Position numbers and translations under genes: made by a program | The notes under the pieces: generated by a model | The model's database searches: none | What the model saw: the letters and a program-made list of their open reading frames with translations, nothing else | Told to the model about the DNA's origin: nothing | Assembly: GCF_002895005.1 (NCBI RefSeq) | Contig: NZ_POWF01000010.1 | Coordinates: 53,872-117,871, forward strand | Direction: 5' to 3' | DNA from: Hanstruepera neustonica | GTDB taxonomy: Bacteria > Bacteroidota > Bacteroidia > Flavobacteriales > Flavobacteriaceae | Length of the DNA stretch: 64,000 nt | Shown here: in pieces, positions 1 to 7,644 of the stretch | How positions within the stretch are numbered: the stretch's first letter is position 1 | Layout of the letters: every line of letters starts with the position of its first letter

Positions 1-314
1 ACTTGCGTTTTTAAGAGTTTATTAAAGTCTTTATTTATAGCATTATGGCCACAATCAAAACAATCACTTTCCAACTCTAAAACGGTAGATTGAAAATACA
101 TGTTTTTCTCTCTAAACTCAAAATAAACAGGAACAGGAGATTCTAATTTAGAAATATTATAGCAACAATTAAATGAATTTATGTTGCTGGTTCCAGAAAT
201 TGATACTTCACTGTCTTCCTTTACTACAATTTCCAAAGACTCTTTAAAATCAAAATAAGTTGAAGTAAATGCAGTAAAAGCGATAAACGATATAAATAAT
301 AATATCCTTTTCAT
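1..314 (-). CDS. YceI-like periplasmic protein, partial (3' end outside window)
   Basis: Gene cut by the left edge. From an ATG at 314, 104 codons are open. The first 16 or so residues (MKRILLFISFIAFTAF) form a Sec signal peptide. What follows, SISGTSNINSFNCCYN and later FDCGHNAINKDF, resembles the first strand and the G-H-x-x-x-x-x-D region of YceI-type lipocalin-like domains, and lines up by eye with the complete YceI gene at 1802-2386. Four cysteines (residues 50, 51, 85, 88) are unusual for this family. It lies 107 bp after the outer-membrane barrel gene on the same strand, so it may end the same operon. YceI domains bind isoprenoid-like lipids in known members; the ligand here is unknown. 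The assignment is inferred from motif resemblance only. Confidence 0.6.
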   Translation of the reverse strand, partial: MKRILLFISFIAFTAFTSTYFDFKESLEIVVKEDSEVSISGTSNINSFNCCYNISKLESPVPVYFEFREKNMYFQSTVLELESDCFDCGHNAINKDFNKLLKTQ

Positions 315-421
315 TACTAAAAGTCTATTTACCGTTATAATTTAAAAAAAACATGCCTTATGATACAAATTAAAATTGGAAATCTGTTCATAAGACATGT
401 TTGAATGTGATATAATTTAGG

Positions 422-1774
422 TTAGAAGCTAATTGCTGCTTCAATCATTAAGCCATTGAATTTACCTTCGTATAGAACGTTATTTGATGGATAACCGTCA
501 TATTGTTGATTTACATACTCCAGTTTTGCTAAAACATTTTTGGTCAAGAAATAACCAGCTGACAATTGGAATCTGTTAATATCTGCATCACCAAAAGATT
601 GTTCTGATTTTACAGTATTATAGCGAGCACCCAGATAGAAGTCTTCAGATGCTCCGAAACGATAAATCACTTCTCCAGCCAATTGTGTAGTGCTTCGATT
701 ATCGTCTTTATTATTAAGACCATCATTATTATTGTCTTCAGAATCTGATCTACCTTGAGAAAGTTCTACAGTTCCAAAGAATTCCAAACCACCATATTTC
801 ACAAACGGATTAAACATTACAGCAGTAATTCTGTTACTGTATCCAGGGTCAAAACGTCCTGTTCTAAATGTATTTGTAGCTGAAGTATTTTGTAAAGACT
901 GTGTTCTCCAATCATAATATTTTTCTGGGGACAAAACAGAATAATATCTAGATCCTGCTCTATCAGCTGTGTAAAGGTAATTACCTGCAACATATCCTGT
1001 AGTGTATACAGAGCCTGTTAATCTGAATCTAAAATCATCCGTTAATTGCTTGTCATATCCTATTTTTGCTAGGAATGCAGCACCACCTGTTTTACCATTA
1101 GCATCCTTCAGAACATCTTGATTTAACTTACCATTAGAGAATCCAATCATTCCAATAAATCCATTTCTTTGGTAATAAACTTCAGCTCCAACTTCTGTGG
1201 TAAAGGCATCCATAATTAAGTTACCAACAAATGGGTTATAGATTGATTGGGCATTGTCCGTTCTTCTAAAATGGGCATCACCATAGTTGTTTTCCATATG
1301 TCCTACTTTAACAGTGGTGTACTTCATTAGGTCGCTTAAAAACCCTTCTTTGATAAAATCTAGATTATCTATTTGAAAATAACCCCCTTTTACATAAGGT
1401 TCTGGGTGGTGTCGAGAAGATAAATAGGTTCTTAAGTGCATTCTTAAACCTTTAGCTAAAGCGACATCTAAATCTAAATTAGCAGTAGCCAAATTAAAGT
1501 TATAACCTATTTCTTGTAATGTGTTGGTTTCTGTTTGATCAGCTGGTGCCACACCATTTTCATGGTCTAAGGCTTGAAATTGCAAGGTAGATTGACCACC
1601 TACTCTTACTTTAACTTTTTCAAAAGTTGATACCGTATCTTTTGGTGCTTCAAACACATTGACACCTCTTTGGTCTGCAGGTCTCCAATTATCTAGATCC
1701 CTATTTTGGGCAAATAAACTCACCCCTATTAACATGAGCGATAAAATTATTGATTTTTTAAAGATCGTTTTCAT
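422..1774 (-). CDS. Outer-membrane beta-barrel (porin-like) protein
   Basis: A 450-residue protein with a clear signal peptide ending in VSLFAQ around residue 23. The rest is rich in alternating aromatic and polar residues typical of long antiparallel beta strands, with acidic loops such as SDSEDNNNDGLNNKDDN. The chain ends in an aromatic residue (AAISF), the usual C-terminal signature for BAM-assembled barrels. There is no TonB box or plug domain, so a diffusion porin of about 16 strands is more likely than a TonB receptor. The gene starts 27 bp after the YceI gene upstream and precedes another YceI-like gene, suggesting one transcript. I do not recognise a named family with certainty; the substrate cannot be read from the sequence. 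Confidence 0.7.
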   Translation of the reverse strand: MKTIFKKSIILSLMLIGVSLFAQNRDLDNWRPADQRGVNVFEAPKDTVSTFEKVKVRVGGQSTLQFQALDHENGVAPADQTETNTLQEIGYNFNLATANLDLDVALAKGLRMHLRTYLSSRHHPEPYVKGGYFQIDNLDFIKEGFLSDLMKYTTVKVGHMENNYGDAHFRRTDNAQSIYNPFVGNLIMDAFTTEVGAEVYYQRNGFIGMIGFSNGKLNQDVLKDANGKTGGAAFLAKIGYDKQLTDDFRFRLTGSVYTTGYVAGNYLYTADRAGSRYYSVLSPEKYYDWRTQSLQNTSATNTFRTGRFDPGYSNRITAVMFNPFVKYGGLEFFGTVELSQGRSDSEDNNNDGLNNKDDNRSTTQLAGEVIYRFGASEDFYLGARYNTVKSEQSFGDADINRFQLSAGYFLTKNVLAKLEYVNQQYDGYPSNNVLYEGKFNGLMIEAAISF

Positions 1775-1801
1775 AATATTTAAAGTTTTAAAGATTGATT
1801 A

Positions 1802-2386
1802 TTAATTAGTTAATATTGATTTAAATTTTATTGTTACTTTTTCACCGGTTGTAATTGTCCCAAACAAGGCTTTTGGTGGCTCAATTCCGTAATCTTTCAT
1901 GTTTAAAGATTTCTCACCTTCTAAAGTAACGGCATTAGTTGTTGTCTTCATTTTGAAAGTCAAATCGACTATTTTAGTAACACCCGAGATACTCAATTTA
2001 CCAGAGACTGTTACTTGATATTCAGAATTACCTAAATCCGTCATATTTTTAAAATCGGTCATTTTAAATGTAATGGACTTATACGTATCTGTTTTTAAGG
2101 CCTTATAAGTGTTTTTGTCCATTGCTGGCTTATCACTTTTAATGCTTTCAGCAACAACACTTACATTTAAATTAACAATAGCCATTTCTCCTTCAGTAGA
2201 TAATTGAATACTTCCTGATTGCTCCTCAATAACTTCCTCCCAATCATGTAAACTGGATGTCCCAAAAATTGACATAGTTGATTTAGAATTGTTAAGATTG
2301 AACTGTTGAGCTAATAGATTGTGACTTGCGAAGATTACCAGTAGGATGGTGATAATTAACACCCCATTTAGTTCAATTGTTCTCAT
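1802..2386 (-). CDS. YceI family periplasmic lipid-binding protein
   Basis: 194 residues with an N-terminal signal peptide (hydrophobic residues 8-26, cleavage near LLAQ). The remainder matches the YceI fold: SIFGTSSLHDWEE at the start, then the conserved K-S-x-K-x-x-M-D-K-x-x-Y-x-A-L region, an ITFKMTDF strand and a final KVTIKFK strand. YceI proteins are lipocalin-like barrels that hold polyisoprenoid or amphipathic molecules in the periplasm; the physiological role in Bacteroidota is unsettled. It is the first gene of a probable YceI - barrel - YceI-like operon, with 27 bp to the next gene. The start is the only ATG giving a complete signal peptide. Confidence 0.85.
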   Translation of the reverse strand: MRTIELNGVLIITILLVIFASHNLLAQQFNLNNSKSTMSIFGTSSLHDWEEVIEEQSGSIQLSTEGEMAIVNLNVSVVAESIKSDKPAMDKNTYKALKTDTYKSITFKMTDFKNMTDLGNSEYQVTVSGKLSISGVTKIVDLTFKMKTTTNAVTLEGEKSLNMKDYGIEPPKALFGTITTGEKVTIKFKSILTN

Positions 2387-2489
2387 ACCCTTTACAATTA
2401 AATTTATGATACAAATTTCGGGGATATAAAAAACCTAAAACATGATTATTGTCATATAACACAATAATCCCAAAAAATATAAATTGCTA

Positions 2490-2521
2490 TAAAAAAAGAA
2501 AATCCGGTAAAACCGGATTTT
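2490..2521 (-). terminator. Rho-independent terminator of trxB
   Basis: A 10-bp perfect inverted repeat (2499-2508 with 2512-2521, core ATCCGGT/ACCGGAT, loop of three bases). On the minus strand it is followed by a T-rich run at 2490-2498. It lies just beyond the trxB stop codon. Confidence 0.85.
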
Positions 2522-2549
2522 AAATAATAAATAAATGACTTGTAGTTAT

Positions 2550-3530
2550 TTAATTGTAAGTCGAAGTACTTACTTCAAAAGTAGCATCTTTAGCGGCTAA
2601 ATATCGCTCTGCATCCAATGCTGCCATACAACCCGTACCAGCAGCTGTTACAGCTTGTCTATAAACATGGTCTGCAGCATCTCCTGACACAAATACACCT
2701 TCAACATTGGTTTTGGCTGTGCCTGGTTTATTAATGATATAGCCTGTTTCATCTAAATTTAAATAATCTTTAAAAATATCGGTATTGGGTTTGTGTCCAA
2801 TAGCTACAAAGAATCCCGTAGCTGGAATGTCATGTTTTTCATTAGTTTGGTTGTTAAACACACGAACACCCGTAACCACTTGGCCGTCACCTAAAACCTC
2901 TTCTGTTTCTGTATTGTACAGAATTTCTATATTTTCTGTATTCTTCACTCTGGCTGCCATGATTTTAGAAGCTCTAAACTCATCACGTCTTACCAACATA
3001 GTGACCTTTTTACATAATTTAGATAGATAATGCGCCTCTTCGCAAGCCGAGTCGCCAGCACCTACAATAACCACCTCTTGATTTCTATAGAAAAAACCAT
3101 CACATACAGCGCAAGCAGAAACACCACCACCTAATTTTAAGTACTTCTGTTCTGAATCGAGTCCTAAATATTTGGCTGATGCACCTGTTGAGATTATAAC
3201 CGTATTACAGTGAATTTCTTTAGTATCGTTAACCCAAACTTTATGAATATCACCTGAAAAATCGACTTTGGTAATCCAACCATCGCGAACATCGGTTTCA
3301 AAACGTTCCGCTTGTTTTTGAAGCTCAATCATCATTTCCGGTCCAGTGATACCTTCAGGGTAGCCAGGAAAATTTTCAACTTCATTAGTGGTTGTTAATT
3401 GTCCTCCGGGTTGAGAACCTTGATATAAAACAGGTTTCATATTGGCTCTAGCCGCATAAATAGCTGCTGTATATCCAGCGGGTCCAGAACCTATTATTAA
3501 ACACTTTACTTTTTCTATTGTTTCAGACAT
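2550..3530 (-). CDS. trxB: Thioredoxin-disulfide reductase
   Basis: 326 residues, the usual length for bacterial low-molecular-weight thioredoxin reductase. The enzyme passes electrons from NADPH through FAD and a redox-active disulfide to thioredoxin in the cytoplasm. Visible motifs are the FAD-binding GSGPAGY at residues 14-20, the catalytic CAVC at 140-143, the NADPH-binding GAGDSA at 157-162 and the C-terminal FAD motif VFVSGDAAD. It stands alone between a strong terminator (2490-2521) and a promoter-like TACTTTTG at 3556-3563. An extra tail of about 15 residues after the last helix (KDATFEVSTSTYN) is not part of the catalytic core. It could supply reducing power for cytoplasmic thioredoxins, though no such thioredoxin gene is nearby. 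Confidence 0.97.
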   Translation of the reverse strand: MSETIEKVKCLIIGSGPAGYTAAIYAARANMKPVLYQGSQPGGQLTTTNEVENFPGYPEGITGPEMMIELQKQAERFETDVRDGWITKVDFSGDIHKVWVNDTKEIHCNTVIISTGASAKYLGLDSEQKYLKLGGGVSACAVCDGFFYRNQEVVIVGAGDSACEEAHYLSKLCKKVTMLVRRDEFRASKIMAARVKNTENIEILYNTETEEVLGDGQVVTGVRVFNNQTNEKHDIPATGFFVAIGHKPNTDIFKDYLNLDETGYIINKPGTAKTNVEGVFVSGDAADHVYRQAVTAAGTGCMAALDAERYLAAKDATFEVSTSTYN

Positions 3531-3555
3531 AATTTCATTACTTTTTTTACTGTAA

Positions 3556-3563
3556 CAAAAGTA
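3556..3563 (-). promoter_or_regulatory. Bacteroidota -7 promoter box for trxB
   Basis: Read on the minus strand this is TACTTTTG, an exact match to the Bacteroidota -7 consensus TAnnTTTG, 26 bp before the trxB start. No convincing -33 TTG at normal spacing was found, so the call rests on the -7 box alone. Confidence 0.5.
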
Positions 3564-3658
3564 GAATTTTTGAATAAATCCTTACATATAAGTTATCAAC
3601 AGTTACTATGATACCATTAGAAAATATAATGTCTCAAATGCTGAACTTTTCACACCAT

Positions 3659-3862
3659 TTACTTCCTAATAAACCTTTTTATTAAGGTCCAAATACCATA
3701 TTTCCCTATGGTACTTAAGGTAGATCCAATCCAATTAACTGGTTTCAAGTTTTCTTTAAATTCTGTTTTAATAAGTTTCATCTCCTCAAAAGCGATATCG
3801 CGTTCTAATTTGAGTCGCTTTAAATCTGTTTCTATGTCCTTAAATGATTGATATTGCTTCAT
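3659..3862 (-). CDS. Small charged protein of the YtxH/holin-like operon (DUF6327-like)
   Basis: 67 residues: a charged, helix-forming N-terminal half (YQSFKDIETDLKRLKLERD) and a basic, mildly hydrophobic C-terminus (TIGKYGIWTLIKRFIRK) that could lie on a membrane surface. It follows the holin-like gene by 3 bp and is the last gene of the operon. I believe this matches the small flavobacterial family DUF6327, but that name is from memory. In position it parallels E. coli YqjK, the last gene of yqjDEK. No catalytic motif is present and the function is unknown. Confidence 0.7.
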   Translation of the reverse strand: MKQYQSFKDIETDLKRLKLERDIAFEEMKLIKTEFKENLKPVNWIGSTLSTIGKYGIWTLIKRFIRK

Positions 3863-3865
3863 AAC

Positions 3866-4210
3866 TTACGAATCAAAAAATTTAGACGATAAACTTTTAA
3901 TGACCATTTTGTTAACGACCTCCCTTTTAAAAAAGATAATGACGGTTGCCAACAAAAATACACCAGCAACTATAATGTAGCCTAGTGCTAAATCACCCAA
4001 CCACTCACCCAAAGCCATAGCGGCAGCTAATGCCATAAAGAATAAGCCAACAAATAAAAGACCTCCAATCAATAGAACTTTAGCAACCAAACTAACGGAT
4101 ACTGAAATTTGTTGAAAAACTTTGAGTTTATAATACTCTTGGGATTTTTTTATATAGGTTTCCCCAGCATCTGCCATTTTTGCAGACGATTCGTTTATAG
4201 ATTCAAACAT
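3866..4210 (-). CDS. Phage-holin-superfamily (YqjE-like) membrane protein
   Basis: 114 residues with two membrane segments at about residues 43-67 and 75-95, separated by a short loop (GEWLGDLALGY). The N-terminal 40 residues form an amphipathic, charged helix. This layout matches the PF07332-type 'putative actinobacterial holin-X / YqjE' proteins, which despite the name are chromosomal membrane proteins and not phage lysis proteins. It sits 11 bp after the YtxH-like gene and 3 bp before the small charged gene. By analogy with E. coli yqjDEK the trio may act at the inner membrane in stationary phase or stress; that function is inferred. Confidence 0.8.
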   Translation of the reverse strand: MFESINESSAKMADAGETYIKKSQEYYKLKVFQQISVSVSLVAKVLLIGGLLFVGLFFMALAAAMALGEWLGDLALGYIIVAGVFLLATVIIFFKREVVNKMVIKSLSSKFFDS

Positions 4211-4221
4211 ATTATATTATG

Positions 4222-4551
4222 TTAGGATTTTTGATATTTTTTATTCTTGGCCTTTAACTCCTCGAGTTTCTTTTCAAGGCTGGTAATAATGTCATCAGCT
4301 TTGTGACTGGCGTCAGATACAATAGATTCAATTTGTTCATCTAAAGTTTCTTTTTTGCTTGCCACCGTATTAGCAACCTTGTCTCTTACTTGATGTGCGC
4401 TTTCGGTCATTTTATCTCTTGCAGCTGCAGCTTCATCAGCAATGCGCTGTCTAGTTTTAGAACCCTTATCGGGAGCAAACAAAATGCCTAACGTTGCACC
4501 AATTGCTGTTCCTGCCAAAATTCCCAATAATGTACTACTCTCTTTTCCCAT
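4222..4551 (-). CDS. YtxH domain-containing protein
   Basis: 109 residues. A glycine-rich hydrophobic segment at residues 8-26 (LLGILAGTAIGATLGILFAP) is followed by DKGSKTRQRI, the hallmark of YtxH/gas-vesicle-like stress proteins. The rest is an Ala/Lys/Glu-rich helix likely to form a coiled coil (residues 35-105). Family members are membrane-anchored general stress proteins; E. coli YqjD has a similar design and binds ribosomes in stationary phase. First gene of a three-gene operon with the holin-like and small charged proteins. Start chosen because it gives the full membrane segment. Confidence 0.9.
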   Translation of the reverse strand: MGKESSTLLGILAGTAIGATLGILFAPDKGSKTRQRIADEAAAARDKMTESAHQVRDKVANTVASKKETLDEQIESIVSDASHKADDIITSLEKKLEELKAKNKKYQKS

Positions 4552-4733
4552 GATATAATGTTTTAATGTTAATAAATAATTTGAAGTGAAATAAGTGCTT
4601 GAATTGAAATCAAGCCCTATAATCTAATTATAAGATAACTATTAGATTTGAAATACAAAGATTTAAACTATTGTTTTTCATGAATATAGTATAGCATTAA
4701 TTTATTAAAAATGGTAATTTTTAAAAATACTTT

Positions 4734-4764
4734 AACAAAAAAAGCTTGAGCGAACCCAAGCTTT
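4734..4764 (-). terminator. Rho-independent terminator of the SlyD-like gene
   Basis: An 8-bp inverted repeat AAAGCTTG/CAAGCTTT (4741-4748 with 4757-4764). On the minus strand it is followed by a T run at 4734-4740. It lies about 20 bp after the stop of the isomerase gene. Confidence 0.8.
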
Positions 4765-4786
4765 ATAGCGCTTATTTAAAGGGTAA

Positions 4787-5215
4787 TTATTTGATTTCCA
4801 ATAATTCCAATTCAAAAGTTAAGTCTTGACCCGCTAAAGGATGGTTGCCATCAACAATGATATGATCATCATTGACCGCCGCAATGCGAAACTTATGTTC
4901 TGTTCCATCAGCATTTCTAGATGATAGCCCCATACCAACTTCTGGTTTTATATCTTGTGGTAATTCCTCGTTCTTAACTTCATGAAACAATTCTTTCTGA
5001 ACTTCTCCATAAGCGTCCTCTTTAGAAATCACCACAGTTTTTTTGTCGTTTACCTTCATATCTAATACCGCCTTCTCAAAACCAGGAATCAGCATACCCA
5101 TTCCAAGAGTAAATTCCAGTGGTTCTTTATCAACCGAACTGTCAAAAACTTGACCACTACTTAATTTTCCTGTGTAATGAACTTTTACAGTATCATTAAC
5201 TTTTACATGACTCAT
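4787..5215 (-). CDS. slyD: FKBP-type peptidyl-prolyl isomerase, SlyD-like
   Basis: 142 residues. The N-terminal FKBP half includes VHYTGKLSSGQVFDSS, the proline-isomerase active-site region, and LGMGMLIPGFEKAV. Between about residues 70 and 125 lies the insert-in-flap domain typical of SlyD (GEVQKELFHEVK ... NHPLAGQDL), which gives general chaperone activity. The metal-binding His/Cys-rich tail of E. coli SlyD is missing; the protein stops at FELELLEIK. No signal peptide, so cytoplasmic. It catalyses cis-trans isomerisation of X-Pro bonds in folding proteins. Monocistronic, between its own terminator and the promoter box at 5239-5246. Confidence 0.92.
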   Translation of the reverse strand: MSHVKVNDTVKVHYTGKLSSGQVFDSSVDKEPLEFTLGMGMLIPGFEKAVLDMKVNDKKTVVISKEDAYGEVQKELFHEVKNEELPQDIKPEVGMGLSSRNADGTEHKFRIAAVNDDHIIVDGNHPLAGQDLTFELELLEIK

Positions 5216-5238
5216 AATTATAATATTAAAATTTGAAG

Positions 5239-5246
5239 CAAAGCTA
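5239..5246 (-). promoter_or_regulatory. -7 promoter box for the SlyD-like gene
   Basis: TAGCTTTG on the minus strand, an exact TAnnTTTG, 24 bp before the start codon at 5215. No clear -33 TTG at standard spacing. Confidence 0.5.
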
Positions 5247-5324
5247 GTGTTTATAAAATGGCTTAATGAATATAATTGGAAGAATCCTAAAAGATTAAGG
5301 AAACCTTAACACTTAATCAAGTTT

Positions 5325-5361
5325 AAATAAAAAAATCCAATCAATTTCTTGATTGGATTTT
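5325..5361 (-). terminator. Terminator of tRNA-Pro
   Basis: A 13-bp perfect stem (5332-5344 with 5349-5361, loop TTTC) directly after the tRNA 3' end on the minus strand, followed by a T-rich stretch. This is one of the strongest hairpins in the window. Confidence 0.85.
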
Positions 5362-5362
5362 G

Positions 5363-5437
5363 TCGGGGTGGCAGGATTCGAACCTGCGACCTCCGCGTCC
5401 CAAACGCGGCGCGATAACCGGGCTACGCTACACCCCG
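5363..5437 (-). tRNA. tRNA-Pro (anticodon TGG)
   Basis: A 75-nt cloverleaf on the minus strand. The acceptor stem pairs CGGGGTG with CACCCCG, with A as the discriminator base. The anticodon stem CCGCG/CGCGG encloses the loop TTTGGGA, giving anticodon TGG. The T arm contains GGTTCGAATCC. The 3' CCA is not encoded (the genome reads ACA). A matched promoter (5463-5494) and a strong terminator (5325-5361) show it is a single-gene transcript. Confidence 0.97.
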
Positions 5438-5462
5438 AAACTTGGCTATCATTTTAGGACTG

Positions 5463-5494
5463 CAAATATATAGCTTTTACTTAAAATCTTGCAA
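5463..5494 (-). promoter_or_regulatory. Promoter of tRNA-Pro
   Basis: On the minus strand a TTG at 5494-5492 is followed after 21 bp by TATATTTG at 5470-5463, matching the Bacteroidota -33 TTG / -7 TAnnTTTG pattern. The box ends 25 bp before the mature tRNA. Confidence 0.65.
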
Positions 5495-5530
5495 TAATAA
5501 TTTTTAAATTTAGACCTAACTCAAATAATT

Positions 5531-6649
5531 ATGAATTATCAATACCTAGTCATTCTATTTATTTTGGTATCTAATGTTTTTACTTGTGCGCAAATTGACA
5601 AGGCAATTAACCAAAATTATTCGTACGAGGTGGTGGTTCCTGATTTAAGAATTCCCTGGGGTTTTGTGTTTTTACCTGATCAATCTATTTTAGTTACGGA
5701 AAAAGATGGCAGACTGATACATTATAAGGAGGGCAATCGTGAGGAAATCAGTAATGTACCCCAAACTTATGTCAATGGACAAGGAGGCTTAATGGATATA
5801 GCATTACATCCCAACTACACAAAAACGGGTTGGATCTATTTGACTTTATCTTCATCAGAAGGCAAGGGCAAAGGTAGCCACACAGCTTTAATCAGAGGTA
5901 AACTACTAAATAAGCAATTTGTAGAATACCAACTATTGTATAAAGCCACACCAAACACTCAAGCGGGTCAGCATTTTGGATCGCGAATAGTCTTTGACAA
6001 TGATGGATATATTTATTTTTCAATTGGAGAACGTGGGCAACGTGAGGTCAATCCACAAGACATTTATCGTGATGGCGGAAAGATTTACAGACTTTATGAT
6101 GATGGTCGTATTCCTTCAGATAATCCGTTTTATAAAACTCCTGGGGCAAAAAAAGCTATTTATTCATTTGGTCATAGAAACCCTCAAGGATTGGCTATGC
6201 ATCCCGTAACGAAAGAAATTTGGTCTCATGAGCATGGACCAAAAGGTGGTGATGAAATAAATATTATCAAATCAGGAAAAAATTATGGATGGCCAAAGGT
6301 CACATATGGAAAAAATTATTCCGGTTCAAAAATTACAGATAAAACTGAAGCCCCAGGGATGGAGTCTCCCATTCATTATTGGGATCCCTCAATCGCTCCA
6401 AGCGGAATGACCTTTGTCACTAGCGATATTTACCCAGATTGGAAAGGTAATCTGTTAATTGGTTCTTTAAAATTTCAATATCTTAACAATTGCTTTCTTA
6501 AAGATAAAAAAATCATTAAAGAAGAACGCCTGCTAGATGATTTAGGTCGGGTTAGATCTGTTAAAATTGGTCCTGACGGTTACATTTATGTAGGAATTGA
6601 AAATCTTGGAATTGTGAAAATTATTCCCAAAAAAACACAAAAGGATTAG
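5531..6649 (+). CDS. PQQ-dependent sugar (aldose) dehydrogenase
   Basis: 372 residues of the soluble glucose/aldose dehydrogenase family, a six-bladed propeller that oxidises sugars in the periplasm using pyrroloquinoline quinone. Landmarks are PWGFVFLPDQSILVTEKDGR near the start, GQGGLMDIALHPNY with the conserved histidine, GSRIVFDNDGYIYFSIGERG, YSFGHRNPQGLAMHP and WSHEHGPKGGDEINI. The N-terminus (ILFILVSNVFTCAQ) is a signal sequence whose cysteine may be a lipoprotein site, although the lipobox is weak. No PQQ synthesis genes are in the window. The gene reads alone between the divergent tRNA-Pro unit and udk. Substrate not determinable by eye. Confidence 0.88.
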   Translation: MNYQYLVILFILVSNVFTCAQIDKAINQNYSYEVVVPDLRIPWGFVFLPDQSILVTEKDGRLIHYKEGNREEISNVPQTYVNGQGGLMDIALHPNYTKTGWIYLTLSSSEGKGKGSHTALIRGKLLNKQFVEYQLLYKATPNTQAGQHFGSRIVFDNDGYIYFSIGERGQREVNPQDIYRDGGKIYRLYDDGRIPSDNPFYKTPGAKKAIYSFGHRNPQGLAMHPVTKEIWSHEHGPKGGDEINIIKSGKNYGWPKVTYGKNYSGSKITDKTEAPGMESPIHYWDPSIAPSGMTFVTSDIYPDWKGNLLIGSLKFQYLNNCFLKDKKIIKEERLLDDLGRVRSVKIGPDGYIYVGIENLGIVKIIPKKTQKD

Positions 6650-6681
6650 TCTAAAGAACTTTCAATTCCGTACTAAATACT

Positions 6682-6689
6682 TAAATTTG
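6682..6689 (+). promoter_or_regulatory. -7 promoter box before udk
   Basis: TAAATTTG, an exact TAnnTTTG, 20 bp before the udk start. It could drive the udk - ftsB-like - mutA - lipoprotein - mutB run. No clean -33 TTG is seen. Confidence 0.45.
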
Positions 6690-6709
6690 TGATTGAAAAA
6701 ATTTAATAA

Positions 6710-7318
6710 ATGTTAATAATTGGTATTGCTGGTGGAACAGGTTGTGGCAAGACTACTGTTGTCAATCAAATTCTAAATCAACTCCCTGAAGGCGAAGTTG
6801 GCGTTATATCACAAGATTCTTATTACAAGGACACCTCGCATTTGAGCTATGATGAGCGAGTTAAAATCAATTTTGACCATCCAAGATCCATTGATTTTGA
6901 ATTGCTGGAAACGCACTTAAAAGAATTAAAAAAAGGAAATACCATTCCACAACCCATATATTCATTTGTAAAACACAACCGAACTGGCGATACAGTCTTA
7001 ACACATCCGAGAAAAGTCATGATTGTTGAAGGTATTCTCATACTGACCAATCCTGAATTGCGTGATATGTTTGATATCAAAATCTTTGTGCATGCCGATA
7101 GTGACGAGCGGTTGATAAGGCGTTTAAAGCGGGATATTTCAGAACGCGGTAGAGATTTGGACGAAGTACTAAACCGTTACCAAAACACCCTAAAGCCCAT
7201 GCATCAACAATTTATTGAACCGATGAAGGAATATGCCGATATTATTATTCCAAACAATAAATACAATACGGTTGCTATTGATATTGTGAAAACTATCATA
7301 AACGAACGTTTAGTATAA
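6710..7318 (+). CDS. udk: Uridine kinase
   Basis: 202 residues. The Walker A loop GGTGCGKTT at residues 8-16 and the uridine/cytidine-binding stretch SQDSYYKD and FDHPRSIDFELL identify uridine kinase, which phosphorylates uridine and cytidine with ATP or GTP in pyrimidine salvage. Further family motifs are MIVEGILIL, FVHADSDERLIRRLKRD and a lid with RGRD. No signal peptide; cytoplasmic. Its stop overlaps the start of the next gene (TAATG), so the two are translationally coupled. Family assignment is secure. Confidence 0.96.
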   Translation: MLIIGIAGGTGCGKTTVVNQILNQLPEGEVGVISQDSYYKDTSHLSYDERVKINFDHPRSIDFELLETHLKELKKGNTIPQPIYSFVKHNRTGDTVLTHPRKVMIVEGILILTNPELRDMFDIKIFVHADSDERLIRRLKRDISERGRDLDEVLNRYQNTLKPMHQQFIEPMKEYADIIIPNNKYNTVAIDIVKTIINERLV

Positions 7319-7644
7319 TGGCAAAATTGAATAGTAAATATTTAAAACCCTTTAAAAATATTTTTCTATTGATATTCATTGTATTCACCATATGGATGTT
7401 GTTTTTTGATGCTAATTCCTGGTTTATACATCATGAACTGAATACTGAAATTGATGAATTGGAAGCCGAAAAAGAGTATTATAAAAAAGAAATTGAAAAG
7501 GACCAAAAAGCCATTAAAGAATTGAGCAATGAAGAAGGTGTTGAACGATTGGCCAGAGAGAAATACTATATGAAGAAAGATAATGAGGATATCTTCATCA
7601 TAGAATATGAAGATAGCATTCCAAAAGAAGACAAAAATGACTAA
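7318..7644 (+). CDS. FtsB/DivIC-like septum formation protein
   Basis: 108 residues: a short cytoplasmic N-terminus, one membrane helix at about residues 14-30 (IFLLIFIVFTIWMLFFD), then a charged coiled coil (residues 40-75, with EIDELEAEKEYYKKEIEKDQ). The C-terminal GVERLAREKYYMKKDNEDIFIIE is the DivIC/FtsB signature. Such proteins form a periplasmic coiled-coil complex with FtsL and FtsQ at the division site. It is joined to udk by a 1-bp overlap and to mutA by an 8-bp overlap, although those metabolic genes have no evident link with division. Confidence 0.88.
   Translation: MAKLNSKYLKPFKNIFLLIFIVFTIWMLFFDANSWFIHHELNTEIDELEAEKEYYKKEIEKDQKAIKELSNEEGVERLAREKYYMKKDNEDIFIIEYEDSIPKEDKND

Noticed and set aside
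3866..4210. Holin-like gene as a prophage remnant
   Set aside because: It is in a tidy operon with stress-type genes and no phage genes lie near; PF07332 proteins are commonly chromosomal.
7607..7636. Earlier start for mutA
   Set aside because: The extra ten codons lie within the septum-protein gene and are not family-like; the ATG at 7637 gives the expected N-terminus.
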